A DNA stretch of 64,000 bases, from the NCBI RefSeq assembly GCF_002412165.1, contig NZ_NXIA01000004.1, forward strand, positions 124,001 to 188,000, given 5' to 3'. A program made the position numbers and the translations under genes. Source of the stretch: Curtobacterium sp. 'Ferrero'. Lineage in GTDB: Bacteria; Actinomycetota; Actinomycetes; Actinomycetales; Microbacteriaceae. Below, piece after piece: positions 41,557 to 49,728 of the stretch; position 1 is the stretch's first letter, and every line of letters starts with the position of its first letter. The notes beneath the pieces were generated by a model, which worked only from the letters and a program-made list of their open reading frames with translations, searched no databases and was not told the origin of the DNA.

Positions 41557-42441
41557 GTGTGGCCGACGGAGGACGCCTGGCGCCGGTCGGTGCCGGACCG
41601 GCTCGCCGCAGCCGTCGAGCGGTGGGACCTCCGCCCCGGAGCGGTGATCGAGGGCGGCAGCGTCTCGCACGTCCGCGCGGTCACCACCGCGGACGGCACA
41701 GCGGCCGTGCTCAAGCTCTCGTTCCCGCACCGTGAGGCCGGCTTCGAGGCGGCAGCGCTGACCTGGTGGGACGGTGCCGGCGCGGTGCGGCTGCTCGCCC
41801 ACGACCCGGCCGACCCGTTCGTGCTCCTGCTCGAACGGTGCGGACCCGGGACGCGTCTGGCCGACCGCACCGACCTCGGCGCGGCCGAGCGGCTGACGAT
41901 CGGCGCGGACGCCGTCGCGGGGCTCTGGGCTGCGGGGGTGCCCGACGACCCGCCGTTCGAACGGCTCGTGGACGTGTGCGACGAGTGGGCGGACCTGGCC
42001 GAGGAGCGGATGTGGACCCTCGCACCACCGCTCGACTCCGGCGTGGTCCGGCTCGGGGTCGGGCTGCTCCGGACACTCCCCCGCACCGCCGACCGCACCG
42101 TCGTCGTCCACGGCGACCACAACCCGGGCAACGTCCTGGCTGCGGAACGCGAACCGTGGCTCGTGATCGACCCGAAGCCGATGACGGGCGATCCCGCCTA
42201 CGACCTGTGCCCGCTGCTCGTGCAGGTCGACGACCCTTTCGCGCTCGCCGACCCGGGCTCCGCGCTGGTCGACCGCACGGCGTTGCTGGCGGACCGGACG
42301 GACCTCGACCCGGCGCGGATCCGCGCCTGGACGGTGGCCCGGCTGGTCGAGTCCGCCCTCTGGCACGCCAGCCGGTCCGAGCTGCCGCAGGCGCAGGAGG
42401 ATGCGGCGCGCGCAGCGCGCACCGCCGACCTGCTCGGGTGA
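41557..42441 (+). CDS. APH(6)/hydroxyurea phosphotransferase-like kinase
   Basis: A 294-residue aminoglycoside-phosphotransferase-fold protein. The catalytic loop HGDHNPGNVL places Asp187 as base, and WLVIDPKPMTGDPAYDL carries the metal-binding Asp205; this IDPK(x)GDPAYD form is typical of the streptomycin 6-phosphotransferase group. Whether it confers resistance cannot be read from sequence. GTG 41557, 8 bases after the oxidoreductase stop, is preferred since upstream in-frame sequence is the shadow of that gene; a start a few codons downstream remains possible. Confidence 0.82.
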   Translation: MWPTEDAWRRSVPDRLAAAVERWDLRPGAVIEGGSVSHVRAVTTADGTAAVLKLSFPHREAGFEAAALTWWDGAGAVRLLAHDPADPFVLLLERCGPGTRLADRTDLGAAERLTIGADAVAGLWAAGVPDDPPFERLVDVCDEWADLAEERMWTLAPPLDSGVVRLGVGLLRTLPRTADRTVVVHGDHNPGNVLAAEREPWLVIDPKPMTGDPAYDLCPLLVQVDDPFALADPGSALVDRTALLADRTDLDPARIRAWTVARLVESALWHASRSELPQAQEDAARAARTADLLG

Positions 42442-42475
42442 GGAGCGACGCCCCGGCGTCGACGCGACCAGGCGA

Positions 42476-42519
42476 CGGACGGGAGGCACGGTGCGGGTCC
42501 GCCACGCGCCTCCCGTCCG
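42476..42519. terminator. GGGAGGC-family hairpin
   Basis: Twelve-base arms CGGACGGGAGGC (42476-42487) and complement (42508-42519) around a 20-nt loop with further partial pairing (GGCAC... /...CACGC). It follows the kinase gene and precedes the next promoter (TAGGGT at 42575). Confidence 0.65.
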
Positions 42520-42624
42520 ACAGGAGGACCCGACCGTCCACCCAGCGGATGACGACAGTGCGACGGCCGGTCCGTAGGGTCGGTACGGCGCACCGGGCCA
42601 CCGGTGAGGGAAGGGGAAGACCGC

Positions 42625-42852
42625 GTGTTCGGAGCACTGACCGGAGTCCACGTCCTCGTCCTGATCGCGTTCCTCGCGCTCGACGTGGTCGCGCTCGTGC
42701 AGGTGTGGCGCGACCGACGGCGCAGCGATGCCATCAAGATCCTGTGGACGGTCGTCATCCTCTTCGTGCCCGTCGTCGGCGTGCTCGGGTGGGCGGTGAA
42801 CTGGCTGCTCGGCAAGGCGGCCGACCGGTTGAACCGGGGCTCGTCGGCCTGA
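42625..42852 (+). CDS. PLDc_N-type two-helix membrane protein
   Basis: A 75-residue protein with two transmembrane helices (VHVLVLIAFLALDVVALVQVW and IKILWTVVILFVPVVGVLGWAVNWL), the FVPVVGxLGW pattern of the phospholipase D N-terminal/ PLDc_N family. Cytoplasmic basic loop RDRRRSDA between helices. GTG 42625 follows GGGGAAGACC; an upstream in-frame GTG at 42604 is weaker. A similar gene is at 63770-63991. Confidence 0.8.
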   Translation: MFGALTGVHVLVLIAFLALDVVALVQVWRDRRRSDAIKILWTVVILFVPVVGVLGWAVNWLLGKAADRLNRGSSA

Positions 42853-42865
42853 CGCCGACCTCGGA

Positions 42866-43552
42866 TCAGTCGTCTCCGAGCGCCGCGTCGACGAGCTCGG
42901 CCAGGTCGTTGGTGCCGCCGGCGGTGCGGTCGACGTGCGCCGTCCGCATGCCCGCGCCCCCGGCGCCCGCGATGTCCTTCTCCACGTCGTCGCCGACGAA
43001 GAAGCACGCGCCCGGGTCGACGCCGAGCCGGTCGGCCAGGGTCGTGAACGCGCGTCGGCCGGGTTTGTGCACCCCGATCTCCTCCGAGACGCACACGGCG
43101 TCGAAGGCGTCGGCGAGGCCGGTCCGTGCGAGCTTGTCGTGCTGCTGCGCCGCCGAACCGTTCGTCAGCAGGCCGAGCAGGTACCCGCGCTCTCGGAGGG
43201 ATCCGAGCAGCGGGATCACGTCCGGGAAGACCCGCCACGAGTCTCGGTAGGCGACGAGGTAGTCGTCGAAGAGCGCGTCGAGCGCGTCCTCCGCCGTCGG
43301 CAGCGCGAGTCCGAGAGCCGGGAGGACGGTCCGGAGACGTTCACGACGTTGCTCCTGGAACCCGATCGCCCCTGAGCGCCAGCGCTCGTACTGCCGGTCC
43401 TCTGCCCGGGACCACGCGTCGAGGACGTCCTCCGTCACCGTGGCGCCGAGCCCGGTGAGGAACCGACGAGCGCCGGCGCGGGCGGCGCCACGGTGGTCGA
43501 ACAGGGTGTCGTCGAGGTCGAAGCCCACGGCGCGGATCCGCTGCGCGGTCAT
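42866..43552 (-). CDS. HAD-superfamily hydrolase (YjjG/PynA-like)
   Basis: A 228-residue HAD phosphatase: DxDxT motif GFDLDDTLFDH (Asp12, Asp14), motif II LLTNGS, motif III Lys in HKPGRRAF, motif IV FFVGDDVEKDIAGA. The cap is helical (C1), which suits small phosphorylated metabolites such as nucleotides or sugar phosphates. Its ATG overlaps the TetR stop by 4 bases, so it is cotranscribed and presumably regulated with the TetR gene, though a direct link is unproved. Confidence 0.87.
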   Translation of the reverse strand: MTAQRIRAVGFDLDDTLFDHRGAARAGARRFLTGLGATVTEDVLDAWSRAEDRQYERWRSGAIGFQEQRRERLRTVLPALGLALPTAEDALDALFDDYLVAYRDSWRVFPDVIPLLGSLRERGYLLGLLTNGSAAQQHDKLARTGLADAFDAVCVSEEIGVHKPGRRAFTTLADRLGVDPGACFFVGDDVEKDIAGAGGAGMRTAHVDRTAGGTNDLAELVDAALGDD

Positions 43553-44154
43553 GCCGCCGTGATCGCCCGGGCGCGGAGGTCCGAGGCGAGCATCATGTCG
43601 GTCGCGGCCTCGATCAGCCCGTCGGCGTCCCGGCGCTCGATGCGCCGCGAGGCGACGAGCGCCGCGATGCCCTGCATGGTCGCGGCGAAGAGCATCTTGA
43701 AGGCCGTGCGAGCCCCCTCGTCGCCGCCGTCCGTCGAGCGCGGTCCCATGGCCCCGTCGAGCACGGTGAACAGGGTCGCCGCCGACTCCCCCGCTGCTCC
43801 GACGCCGCCGCTGCCCTTCGCCTGGAACATCAGCTCCATGAGGGCCGCGTCGTCGATGGCGAACTCGACGTAGGCGTGCGCGACCGCGTGGAAACGCTCG
43901 GCGAGGTCCGACCCGGAACCGGCGAGCGCTCGGCGGACCGCGGCGGTGAGCCGGTCGAAGCCGCTCGTCGCGAGGGCGTCGAGCAGGGCCTGCCGGTCCA
44001 CGAAGTGGCTGCGGGGTGCCCCGTGGCTGACACCGGTCCGACGGGCGAGGTCGCGGAGGGACAGCCCGTCGACGCCTGACTCGCGGAGCACGAGGACGGC
44101 CTCGTCGAGCAGCGCTGCGCGGAGGTTGCCGTGGTGGAACGGGCGGTCGGACAC
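43549..44154 (-). CDS. TetR-family regulator
   Basis: A 201-residue TetR-family protein with the helix-turn-helix at 24-46 (GLSLRDLARRTGVSHGAPRSHFVDRQALLD) and a WHG-type C-terminal domain. GTG 44154 is preceded by TAGGAT exactly 6 nt upstream; no ribosome binding site, so it is probably leaderless. It is divergent from an NAD(P)-binding protein and sits beside two operator palindromes, so autoregulation and control of that gene are likely. Confidence 0.87.
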   Translation of the reverse strand: MSDRPFHHGNLRAALLDEAVLVLRESGVDGLSLRDLARRTGVSHGAPRSHFVDRQALLDALATSGFDRLTAAVRRALAGSGSDLAERFHAVAHAYVEFAIDDAALMELMFQAKGSGGVGAAGESAATLFTVLDGAMGPRSTDGGDEGARTAFKMLFAATMQGIAALVASRRIERRDADGLIEAATDMMLASDLRARAITAA

Positions 44155-44217
44155 GGGACCATCCTAATCCCGGACTAGGCATTGCCTATTTTCTAGGCAG
44201 TGCCTAGATTAGGCAAC
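44155..44217. promoter_or_regulatory. Divergent promoters with two TAGGCANTGCCTA operators
   Basis: Two palindromes, TAGGCATTGCCTA (44176-44188) and TAGGCAGTGCCTA (44194-44206), centres 18 bp apart, fill the space between the -10 of tetR (TAGGAT complement, 44161-44166) and the -10 of the plus-strand gene (TAGATT, 44205-44210). The second operator touches the plus -10. A third half-site (TTAGGCA) lies at 44209-44215. Repressor binding would block both promoters. Confidence 0.75.
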
Positions 44218-44859
44218 ATGCAGATCCTCGTGTTCGGAGCCACCGGTCAGACCGGTCAGCACTTCGTCCGTCTCGCCCTCGCCGCGGGGCACACCGTCCG
44301 AGCCGTGGCCCGGACACCCGCCAAGCTCAGGGTCGCCCACAGCGATCTCGAGGTGGTGCAGGGGTCGATCACCGAGCCGCTCGACCTCGACAGCCTCCTC
44401 GACGGTGTCGACGCGGTCGTCGCCATGCTCGGGGACCGCCGGGCGCAGGAGAAGCGGCGGATCAACGACGAGTTCGTCCGACAGCTGGTCCCCGCGATGC
44501 GACAGCGTGGCGTGCAGCGGTTCCTGTACCAGGCGGGCGGGCTGAGCGCGGTCCCCGGCAAGCGACTGCCGCTGGCGCTCCGGATCGTCCGAGCGACGAT
44601 CGCGCGCAGCTACGACGGGCAACACCGGGACAACGAGGCGGTGATGCGCTTCCTCGACGCCGAGGCGCGCGACCTGCAGTGGGTCGTGCACCGTGCCGGC
44701 ATCGGTTCGGACGGTCCGTCGAAGGGACGCCTGCGTCGATCGTCGTGGTGGATCAGCATCGGGACGTTCGTCGACTGCGCCGAGTACTCGCTGCGGCTCC
44801 CCGGCGACGACGGTGCGGTGCACACGTGCGACGGCAGCGCCTACGTGCGACGACGCTGA
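44218..44859 (+). CDS. NAD(P)-binding (atypical SDR) protein
   Basis: A 213-residue Rossmann protein with GATGQTGQH at 7-15 and an atypical short-chain dehydrogenase fold (QILVFGATG...VRAVARTPAKL...DLEVVQGSI, later RFLYQAGGL and WVVHRAGIG). This group includes biliverdin-reductase-like and NAD-dependent epimerase-like proteins. Substrate unknown. ATG 44218 is 7 nt after TAGATT, with no ribosome binding site. Its 3' end overlaps the convergent DUF389 gene by 19 bases. Confidence 0.82.
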   Translation: MQILVFGATGQTGQHFVRLALAAGHTVRAVARTPAKLRVAHSDLEVVQGSITEPLDLDSLLDGVDAVVAMLGDRRAQEKRRINDEFVRQLVPAMRQRGVQRFLYQAGGLSAVPGKRLPLALRIVRATIARSYDGQHRDNEAVMRFLDAEARDLQWVVHRAGIGSDGPSKGRLRRSSWWISIGTFVDCAEYSLRLPGDDGAVHTCDGSAYVRRR

Positions 44860-45806
44860 CGCGCGACGGTCCGACGCGACGGCAGACGCCGCGCGAGCAG
44901 GCGTCCGAACTGCAGCTGGACGGCGAGCGTCACGATGCCGGCGACCAGCAGCCCGGCCAGGTTGACGAGCAACTGCACGGCGGCGCCACCGGCCTCGACC
45001 CACGCGCCGACGGCGAGCGTCAGGCCGATCGTGCCGACCGCGGGCACCGTCGTGATCGAGATGAAGACGCCGACGAGCGCGGACGGCTTGGACGAGGTGA
45101 TCGAGAGCACCCCCGCGACGCCGGCGAGCGCGGCGATCACGAACGACCACCCGTCCGGCGACACGATGAACTCGGTCTGCCGACCGGTCGTCGCCTGCCG
45201 GTACGTGATCAGCCCGGCACCGTAGGCGGCCGCCCACACACCCCAGGACACGAGCGCCGACCCCGCGAAGCCGACCAGGAGCGTCGCCAGGGCGGCACCG
45301 GCGATGCCCAGCCGACGGCGGACGAGGGCGTAGCAGGTGGCGGCGATCGGCGCGAACTCCGGCCCGACGACCATCGCGCCGATGATGAGGATCGGCTGGT
45401 CGAGCAGACGGCCGATGCCGGCGATGAGCGTCGCCAGGAGCAGGAAGACGAAGAACGACACGGAGGGTCGGGCGTCCTCGCGGGAGCTGTCGGCGAGCTG
45501 TGCCCAGAGGACGCCGTCCGCGGGGTGCCCGGGTGCCGCGCGTTCGGCCGCGTCCGCCGCGTCCGACACCACCGTGACCGGGTCGTAGACGGCGATGCTG
45601 CCGTGCTCGGGCACCCCGGCGTGCCGGAGCATCCGCATGATGGTGTTCGCGTTCTCGCGCGCCATGTCGAAGAGCAGGACGTCCCCGGAACCGCCGAGGC
45701 TCGCACCCGGGAGGACGGTGACGTCGGAGACGGTCGGGTCGGCGGCGAGCCGGGAACGGAGGTCGTCCGCCAGCGGGGTGGGGGCGGACACGCGGACCGA
45801 GAGCAT
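44841..45806 (-). CDS. DUF389 membrane protein
   Basis: A 321-residue protein with an N-terminal soluble domain of about 120 residues (RSRLAADPTVSDVTVLPGASL) and six or seven transmembrane helices. PSVSFFVFLLLATLIAGIGRLLDQPILIIGAMVVGPEFAPIAATC is the DUF389 signature. The family is widespread but uncharacterised; some members resemble transporters. ATG 45806 has CACACT 6 nt upstream and no ribosome binding site. The last bases overlap the convergent plus-strand gene. Confidence 0.83.
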   Translation of the reverse strand: MLSVRVSAPTPLADDLRSRLAADPTVSDVTVLPGASLGGSGDVLLFDMARENANTIMRMLRHAGVPEHGSIAVYDPVTVVSDAADAAERAAPGHPADGVLWAQLADSSREDARPSVSFFVFLLLATLIAGIGRLLDQPILIIGAMVVGPEFAPIAATCYALVRRRLGIAGAALATLLVGFAGSALVSWGVWAAAYGAGLITYRQATTGRQTEFIVSPDGWSFVIAALAGVAGVLSITSSKPSALVGVFISITTVPAVGTIGLTLAVGAWVEAGGAAVQLLVNLAGLLVAGIVTLAVQLQFGRLLARRLPSRRTVARQRRRT

Positions 45807-45863
45807 GTCGCCAGTGTGGCGGACCGGGCGCCCGTCGTCCCGGCGACGCGGCCACCCCTCCGG

Positions 45864-46457
45864 TCAGCGCACCGGTGCGACGGTCCGCGTGACGACCCAA
45901 CGGTGCTTGCCGATCATCCGGTCCCGCTCGAACCCCGCCTGCTCGAACGTCGAGAGCGCCCCGTGGAAGAGGAACCCCGCCGGCACGGTGCCCGCGGGCT
46001 CCGGGTACCCCTCGACCCGACCGCCGCCCGCAGCCGCGATCAGGTCGAGCGCACCGCGGAGTGCGGTGGCCGCCACGCCCCGCCGTCGATGACCGGCGCG
46101 GACGTAGTTGCAGCCGATCCGCCAGTCCGGCAGGGGCGTCTCACGCGTCGCGTCGTACCGGCGCCGGTTCTTGATGTGCACGATCTCGGACACCGGGCCG
46201 TACTGGCACCACCCCACGCAGCGGTCGCCCTCGAAGACCAGCGCCGCGTGGGCCGTGCCGGACAGGACCCGGGTGCGCTTCCGGTCGCGGTTGCAGGAGG
46301 CGTCGCGCGTGAGCCCCTCCTCGTGGAACCCGTTGCACCAGCACCCGCTCGGGTACCCGGCGCTCGAGGCGCAGAGCTCCTCGAACGCGTCCCAGGTCGT
46401 CGCGTCGAGCGGTCGGACGGTCCGCGGCGGTACGGTCGTGGTGTCGTCAGCGTCCAT
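45864..46457 (-). CDS. GNAT-family acetyltransferase, Cys-rich
   Basis: A 197-residue acetyltransferase. The acetyl-CoA motif is RAGHRRRGVAATALRGALDLIAAAG, and the N-terminal half has GYPSGCWCNGFHEEG and VGWCQYGP with clustered Cys and His that could bind metal or sense redox. GYPEPAGTVPAGFLFHGALSTFEQAGFE is the usual end of this GNAT subgroup. Substrate unknown. ATG 46457 has GGGAGG 7 nt upstream. Confidence 0.82.
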   Translation of the reverse strand: MDADDTTTVPPRTVRPLDATTWDAFEELCASSAGYPSGCWCNGFHEEGLTRDASCNRDRKRTRVLSGTAHAALVFEGDRCVGWCQYGPVSEIVHIKNRRRYDATRETPLPDWRIGCNYVRAGHRRRGVAATALRGALDLIAAAGGGRVEGYPEPAGTVPAGFLFHGALSTFEQAGFERDRMIGKHRWVVTRTVAPVR

Positions 46458-46514
46458 GCTGCCTCCCGCTCCGCAGGCTACCGGGGCGGGGGCCGCACGG
46501 GACGTGCACGCTCG

Positions 46515-47348
46515 TCAGGCGGTGATGCGCTTCCGTCCGGCGACGCGGACGATCAGGCCGGCCACGACACCGCCGACGATCGGCGCGACGATGAACACCC
46601 AGAGCTGCGCCAGCGGGGTCGCACCACCGTAGATCGCGGTGGCGATGGAGCGGGCCGGGTTCAGGGAGGTGTTGCTCACCGGGATGCTCACGAGGTGCAG
46701 GAGGGTCAGGGTCAGGCCGATCCCGAGCGGGGCCACGGCCTGGTACTCCTTCTTCGCGGTGATCGACAGGATCACGGCGATGAACACGCCGGTCAGGATC
46801 GCCTCGACGAGGAACACCGAGCCGAATCCGAAGCCGCTCGGGCTCGACGGACCGAACCCGTTCGAGGCGAATCCGGCTTCCCGGGCCGCGGCCAGGGCGC
46901 CGGCCTTCCCGCTGAGCACGGCGGCCAGCAGGCTCGTCGCGACGACGCCGCCGACGACCTGCGACACGATGTACCCGGGGACGTGCTTCGCGTCGGTCCG
47001 GCCGGCGGCGAGCAGGCCGAGCGTGACGGCCGGGTTGAAGTGCCCGCCCGAGATGTGTCCGACCGCCGAGATGCCCGCGACGAGCGTCAGGCCGAACGCC
47101 AGCGCCACGCCGAGGAACCCGACGCCCTGCTGGTTGTCCGTCGCACTCGGCACGTTCGCGGCGAAGAGCGCGGTACCGATGCCGGCGAAGACGAGCAGGA
47201 ACGTGCCGAAGAACTCCGACGCGTACCGCGCGAGCGGGGACCACGCCTGGGCGTCCTCCCGCCGCTGCTCGGAGGTGGACCTGCTCACACCGCTCGCGGT
47301 GCGGGCCCGTGCGGTGCTGGTGCGGTCAGGGTTGGTGTTCTTCGGCAT
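46515..47348 (-). CDS. aqpZ: Aquaporin Z-type water channel
   Basis: A 277-residue MIP-family channel with both NPA motifs, HFNPAVTLGLL and SLNPARSIATA, six helices and the usual loop folds. The pore-lining residues I can see (His in GISAVGHISGG, Cys absent) suit a water channel rather than a glycerol facilitator. A 35-residue basic N-terminal extension (NTNPDRTSTARARTASGVSRSTS) and a 30-residue insert (REAGFASNGFGPSSPSGFGFG) are longer than in E. coli AqpZ. ATG 47348 has GAGGAGG upstream. Confidence 0.88.
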   Translation of the reverse strand: MPKNTNPDRTSTARARTASGVSRSTSEQRREDAQAWSPLARYASEFFGTFLLVFAGIGTALFAANVPSATDNQQGVGFLGVALAFGLTLVAGISAVGHISGGHFNPAVTLGLLAAGRTDAKHVPGYIVSQVVGGVVATSLLAAVLSGKAGALAAAREAGFASNGFGPSSPSGFGFGSVFLVEAILTGVFIAVILSITAKKEYQAVAPLGIGLTLTLLHLVSIPVSNTSLNPARSIATAIYGGATPLAQLWVFIVAPIVGGVVAGLIVRVAGRKRITA

Positions 47349-47409
47349 GGCGGCCTCCTCGGCTGTTCGTTCGACGGGGTCCTGATCCGTGGTGGTGCGA
47401 TGTGCCGGA

Positions 47410-47435
47410 CGTTCGTCGTCCGGACACGACGAACG
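47410..47435. terminator. Hairpin between asp23 and aqpZ
   Basis: CGTTCGTCGT at 47410-47419 and its exact complement at 47426-47435 with a 6-nt loop, in the 163-bp region between the asp23 stop and the aqpZ start on the minus strand. It could end the asp23 transcript. Confidence 0.6.
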
Positions 47436-47511
47436 CCGCCGGCCTGGCAGCGGGCGGCGTCCGTGGTGGGTGTTCGGTTGTGCGGGTCCGGGGTGCCCGG
47501 GAGTCAACGCG

Positions 47512-47952
47512 TCACTGGACGCGCGAGGGCTCTTGGTCGTTCTCGTCGTCGCCCGGGATGTGGACGTCCTGGATGGTGACGTTGACCTCGGCGACCTCCA
47601 TGCCGACGATCTGCTCGAGGGCGCGGGACACGCTGCCGCGGACGCCGTCGGCGACCTGCTGCAGGGCGACGGGGTACTCGGCGACGATCACGATGTCGGC
47701 TGCGACCTGCTTCTCGCCGACCTCGACCTTGACGCCCTGGCCGTGGTCGCGCTGGCCGATGGCGTCGCGGATCGCGCCGATGGCGCGGGCGGCGCCGGAG
47801 CCGAGCGAGTGCACGCCGTTGACCTCGCGGGCGGCGATGCCGGCGACCTTCTCGACGACCGAGTCGTCGATCGTGGTCTTGCCGGTCGTGCCCTGAGCGG
47901 CGTGGCTCGCCGGACGTGCGGCGGTGGTGGGGGTGGTCGTGGTGTCGGCCAT
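47512..47952 (-). CDS. Asp23/Gls24 envelope stress protein
   Basis: A 146-residue protein with the Asp23 core: KTTIDDSVVEKVAGIAAREVNGVHSLG, then VKVEVGEKQVAADIVIVAEYPVALQQVADGVRGSV and MEVAEVNVTIQDVHIP. The family makes membrane-associated scaffolds induced by alkaline shock and envelope stress. The N-terminus is Thr/Ala-rich and probably flexible. ATG 47952 has a good GGAAGGAG ribosome binding site. It is monocistronic between two hairpins. Confidence 0.87.
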   Translation of the reverse strand: MADTTTTPTTAARPASHAAQGTTGKTTIDDSVVEKVAGIAAREVNGVHSLGSGAARAIGAIRDAIGQRDHGQGVKVEVGEKQVAADIVIVAEYPVALQQVADGVRGSVSRALEQIVGMEVAEVNVTIQDVHIPGDDENDQEPSRVQ

Positions 47953-48157
47953 TGCTTCGGTCTCCTTCCGAGTGCCCGCCGGGTCGTCCCGGCGGTTGCT
48001 GTCACCGGTGTGACGAGCGGACCCCAGCGTTCGTCACGTCCCCCGTCCAGGTCTCGGCGCGGTCCCAGACAGCGGGCGTCGACGGCTTACCCTGTCCCCC
48101 GTTCCGTCGTCGGCACGCCGGAAACGGCCGTCGCGCTTCGCGCGCGTCCACGCGTGC

Positions 48158-48199
48158 GGACGGGAGGCCCGTGGCGGCGTCGCCACGGGCCTCCGGTCC
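48158..48199. terminator. GGGAGGC-family hairpin after tatB
   Basis: Nineteen-base arms at 48158-48176 and 48181-48199 with one mismatch and a 4-nt loop, 15 bases beyond the tatB stop on the minus strand. Its core is GGGAGGCCCGTGGCG. Confidence 0.75.
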
Positions 48200-48213
48200 G
48201 GTGGGTGGCCACG

Positions 48214-48531
48214 TCAGCGGCCGGGTGTGCCGTCCGCCACGTGACGGACCCCGGGCGTCGGGGGCTCGGCAGTCGCCGCGGCCGGACGGACGTCCAGCGG
48301 CTCCGACAGGGCCTCGCGGATGATCCTGCGCGGGTCGTACCGACGCGGGTCGAGGTCGGACCAGTCGACGTCGACGCCGGTCTGCTGCTCGATCTCCGCC
48401 TTCGTCGCGTCCGCCCATCCACGCACTCGACGGACGAACACCGCGAGTTGCCGGGAGTACGTGACCAGACGCTGCGGGCCGAGGAAGAACGCGGCGATGA
48501 CCAGGATGACGACGATCTTGTCGACGTCCAC
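48214..48531 (-). CDS. tatB: TatB-like translocase subunit
   Basis: A 105-residue protein: one N-terminal helix (VDKIVVILVIAAFFLGPQRL, residues 2-21) with the GPxxL turn, an amphipathic helix and a long Pro/Ala-rich tail, the layout of actinobacterial TatB. TatB forms the receptor with TatC for twin-arginine substrates. GTG 48531 follows the tatA stop by 6 bases. No tatC is in the window. Confidence 0.82.
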   Translation of the reverse strand: MDVDKIVVILVIAAFFLGPQRLVTYSRQLAVFVRRVRGWADATKAEIEQQTGVDVDWSDLDPRRYDPRRIIREALSEPLDVRPAAATAEPPTPGVRHVADGTPGR

Positions 48532-48537
48532 GGTGTG

Positions 48538-48723
48538 TCAGTCCCGGGGTGCCGCGGGCGGGACGTCCGGGGTGGCCTCGTCGCCGGCCCGGACCTCCTT
48601 GCGGAAGACGGTGAACGACTGTCCGAGCCCCTTCGCGAGGGCGGGGAGCTTGGTCGCGCCGAAGAGCAGGACGACGATGGCGAGCACGATGAGCAGGTGC
48701 GCGCCGGTGAGGTTGCCGAGCAT
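48538..48723 (-). CDS. tatA: TatA, twin-arginine translocase pore subunit
   Basis: A 61-residue protein with one helix (LTGAHLLIVLAIVVLLFGATKLPALAKGLGQS), the FGxxKLPxLA hinge and the amphipathic helix that follows, as in TatA. It forms the translocation channel with TatB/TatC. Its N-terminus starts at ATG 48723 with a GGAAGGA ribosome binding site. Two Tat-dependent candidates (the esterase at 9883 and the binding protein at 53029) are encoded in this window. Confidence 0.85.
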   Translation of the reverse strand: MLGNLTGAHLLIVLAIVVLLFGATKLPALAKGLGQSFTVFRKEVRAGDEATPDVPPAAPRD

Positions 48724-48766
48724 GATGGTTCCTTCCGGGGTGCGGTGTGGGTGTGGTGGCGAGCGG

Positions 48767-49723
48767 TCAGGATCCGCGGACGGGCACCAGGTCGTCCGCG
48801 GTGGGCAGGTCGGCGCCGCGCCGAGCCACGGTGACGGCCGCGGCGCGGGAGCAGGTCCGGCCGAGTCCGAGGAGGGTCGGGGAGTCGAGTCCCCCGAGCC
48901 GTGTCCGCTCGTCCTGCTGTGTGTCGGCCGTCGCGTCTGCCGACGTGTCGGGCTGGCGTGTCAGCTGCCAGACGAGGGCTGCGGTGTAGGTGTCGCCGGC
49001 GCCGACGGTGTCGACCACGCTGGTGTGCGCTGCCGGGACGTGCACCCGGTGCGTCGGGGAGGCGAGCACGGAGCCCGCTGAGCCCGCAGTGACGACGGCG
49101 AGCCCGGCACCGAGCGCGAGGACGCGGTCGAGGACGGCGTCGGCGTCGCCGAGTTCGGGCCAGAGCCAGGCGGCGTCCTCGTCGGAGAGCTTCGCCACCG
49201 AGGCGAGGGCGGAGAGCTCCTCGACCCGGGCGAGCACCTCGGCGCGTGGGCCGAGCAGCGCGGGACGGACGTTCGGGTCGAAGGAGACGGAGCCCCCGGC
49301 CGCGGAGGTCTGGCGAGCGGCATCCAGCACCGAGTCCGCCCCGGGCTCGAGGAACGCTGCGATCGAGCCGACGTGCAGCCACGCGGGCGTCTCGTCGAGT
49401 CCCGGCAGGTCCCACGTGATGTCGAACTCGTACCGTGGCTGCCCGCCAGGGCCGAGGCGGACCGTCGCCGTGGACGTCCGTCCGGCGCCGGCCGACCCGG
49501 GGGCGATCCGGACACCGGAGGCGCGGAGGTGCTCCGCGATGCGACGACCACGCTCGTCGTCAGCGAACCGGGTGGCGAACTCCACGTCGCACCCGAGGCG
49601 CGCGAGGCCGAGGGCGACGTTCGCGGGGCTCCCGCCGGGCACCTCGCGGACGTCGTCGCCTCGGCCGGAGTCACCGTGGACGACGTCGACGAGCGCCTCT
49701 CCGGCGACGGTGATGGTGGCCAC
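48767..49723 (-). CDS. PfkB-family fructokinase
   Basis: A 318-residue sugar kinase with both PfkB signatures: VPGGSPANVALGLARLG near the N-terminus and VVDTVGAGDTYTAALVWQL near the C-terminus, where the Asp in GAGD is the catalytic base. In this operon, after GH32, it most likely phosphorylates free fructose. GTG 49723 lies 5 bases after the GH32 stop, so the gene is the last of the minus-strand fructan operon. Confidence 0.85.
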   Translation of the reverse strand: MATITVAGEALVDVVHGDSGRGDDVREVPGGSPANVALGLARLGCDVEFATRFADDERGRRIAEHLRASGVRIAPGSAGAGRTSTATVRLGPGGQPRYEFDITWDLPGLDETPAWLHVGSIAAFLEPGADSVLDAARQTSAAGGSVSFDPNVRPALLGPRAEVLARVEELSALASVAKLSDEDAAWLWPELGDADAVLDRVLALGAGLAVVTAGSAGSVLASPTHRVHVPAAHTSVVDTVGAGDTYTAALVWQLTRQPDTSADATADTQQDERTRLGGLDSPTLLGLGRTCSRAAAVTVARRGADLPTADDLVPVRGS

Positions 49724-49728
49724 GGGCG

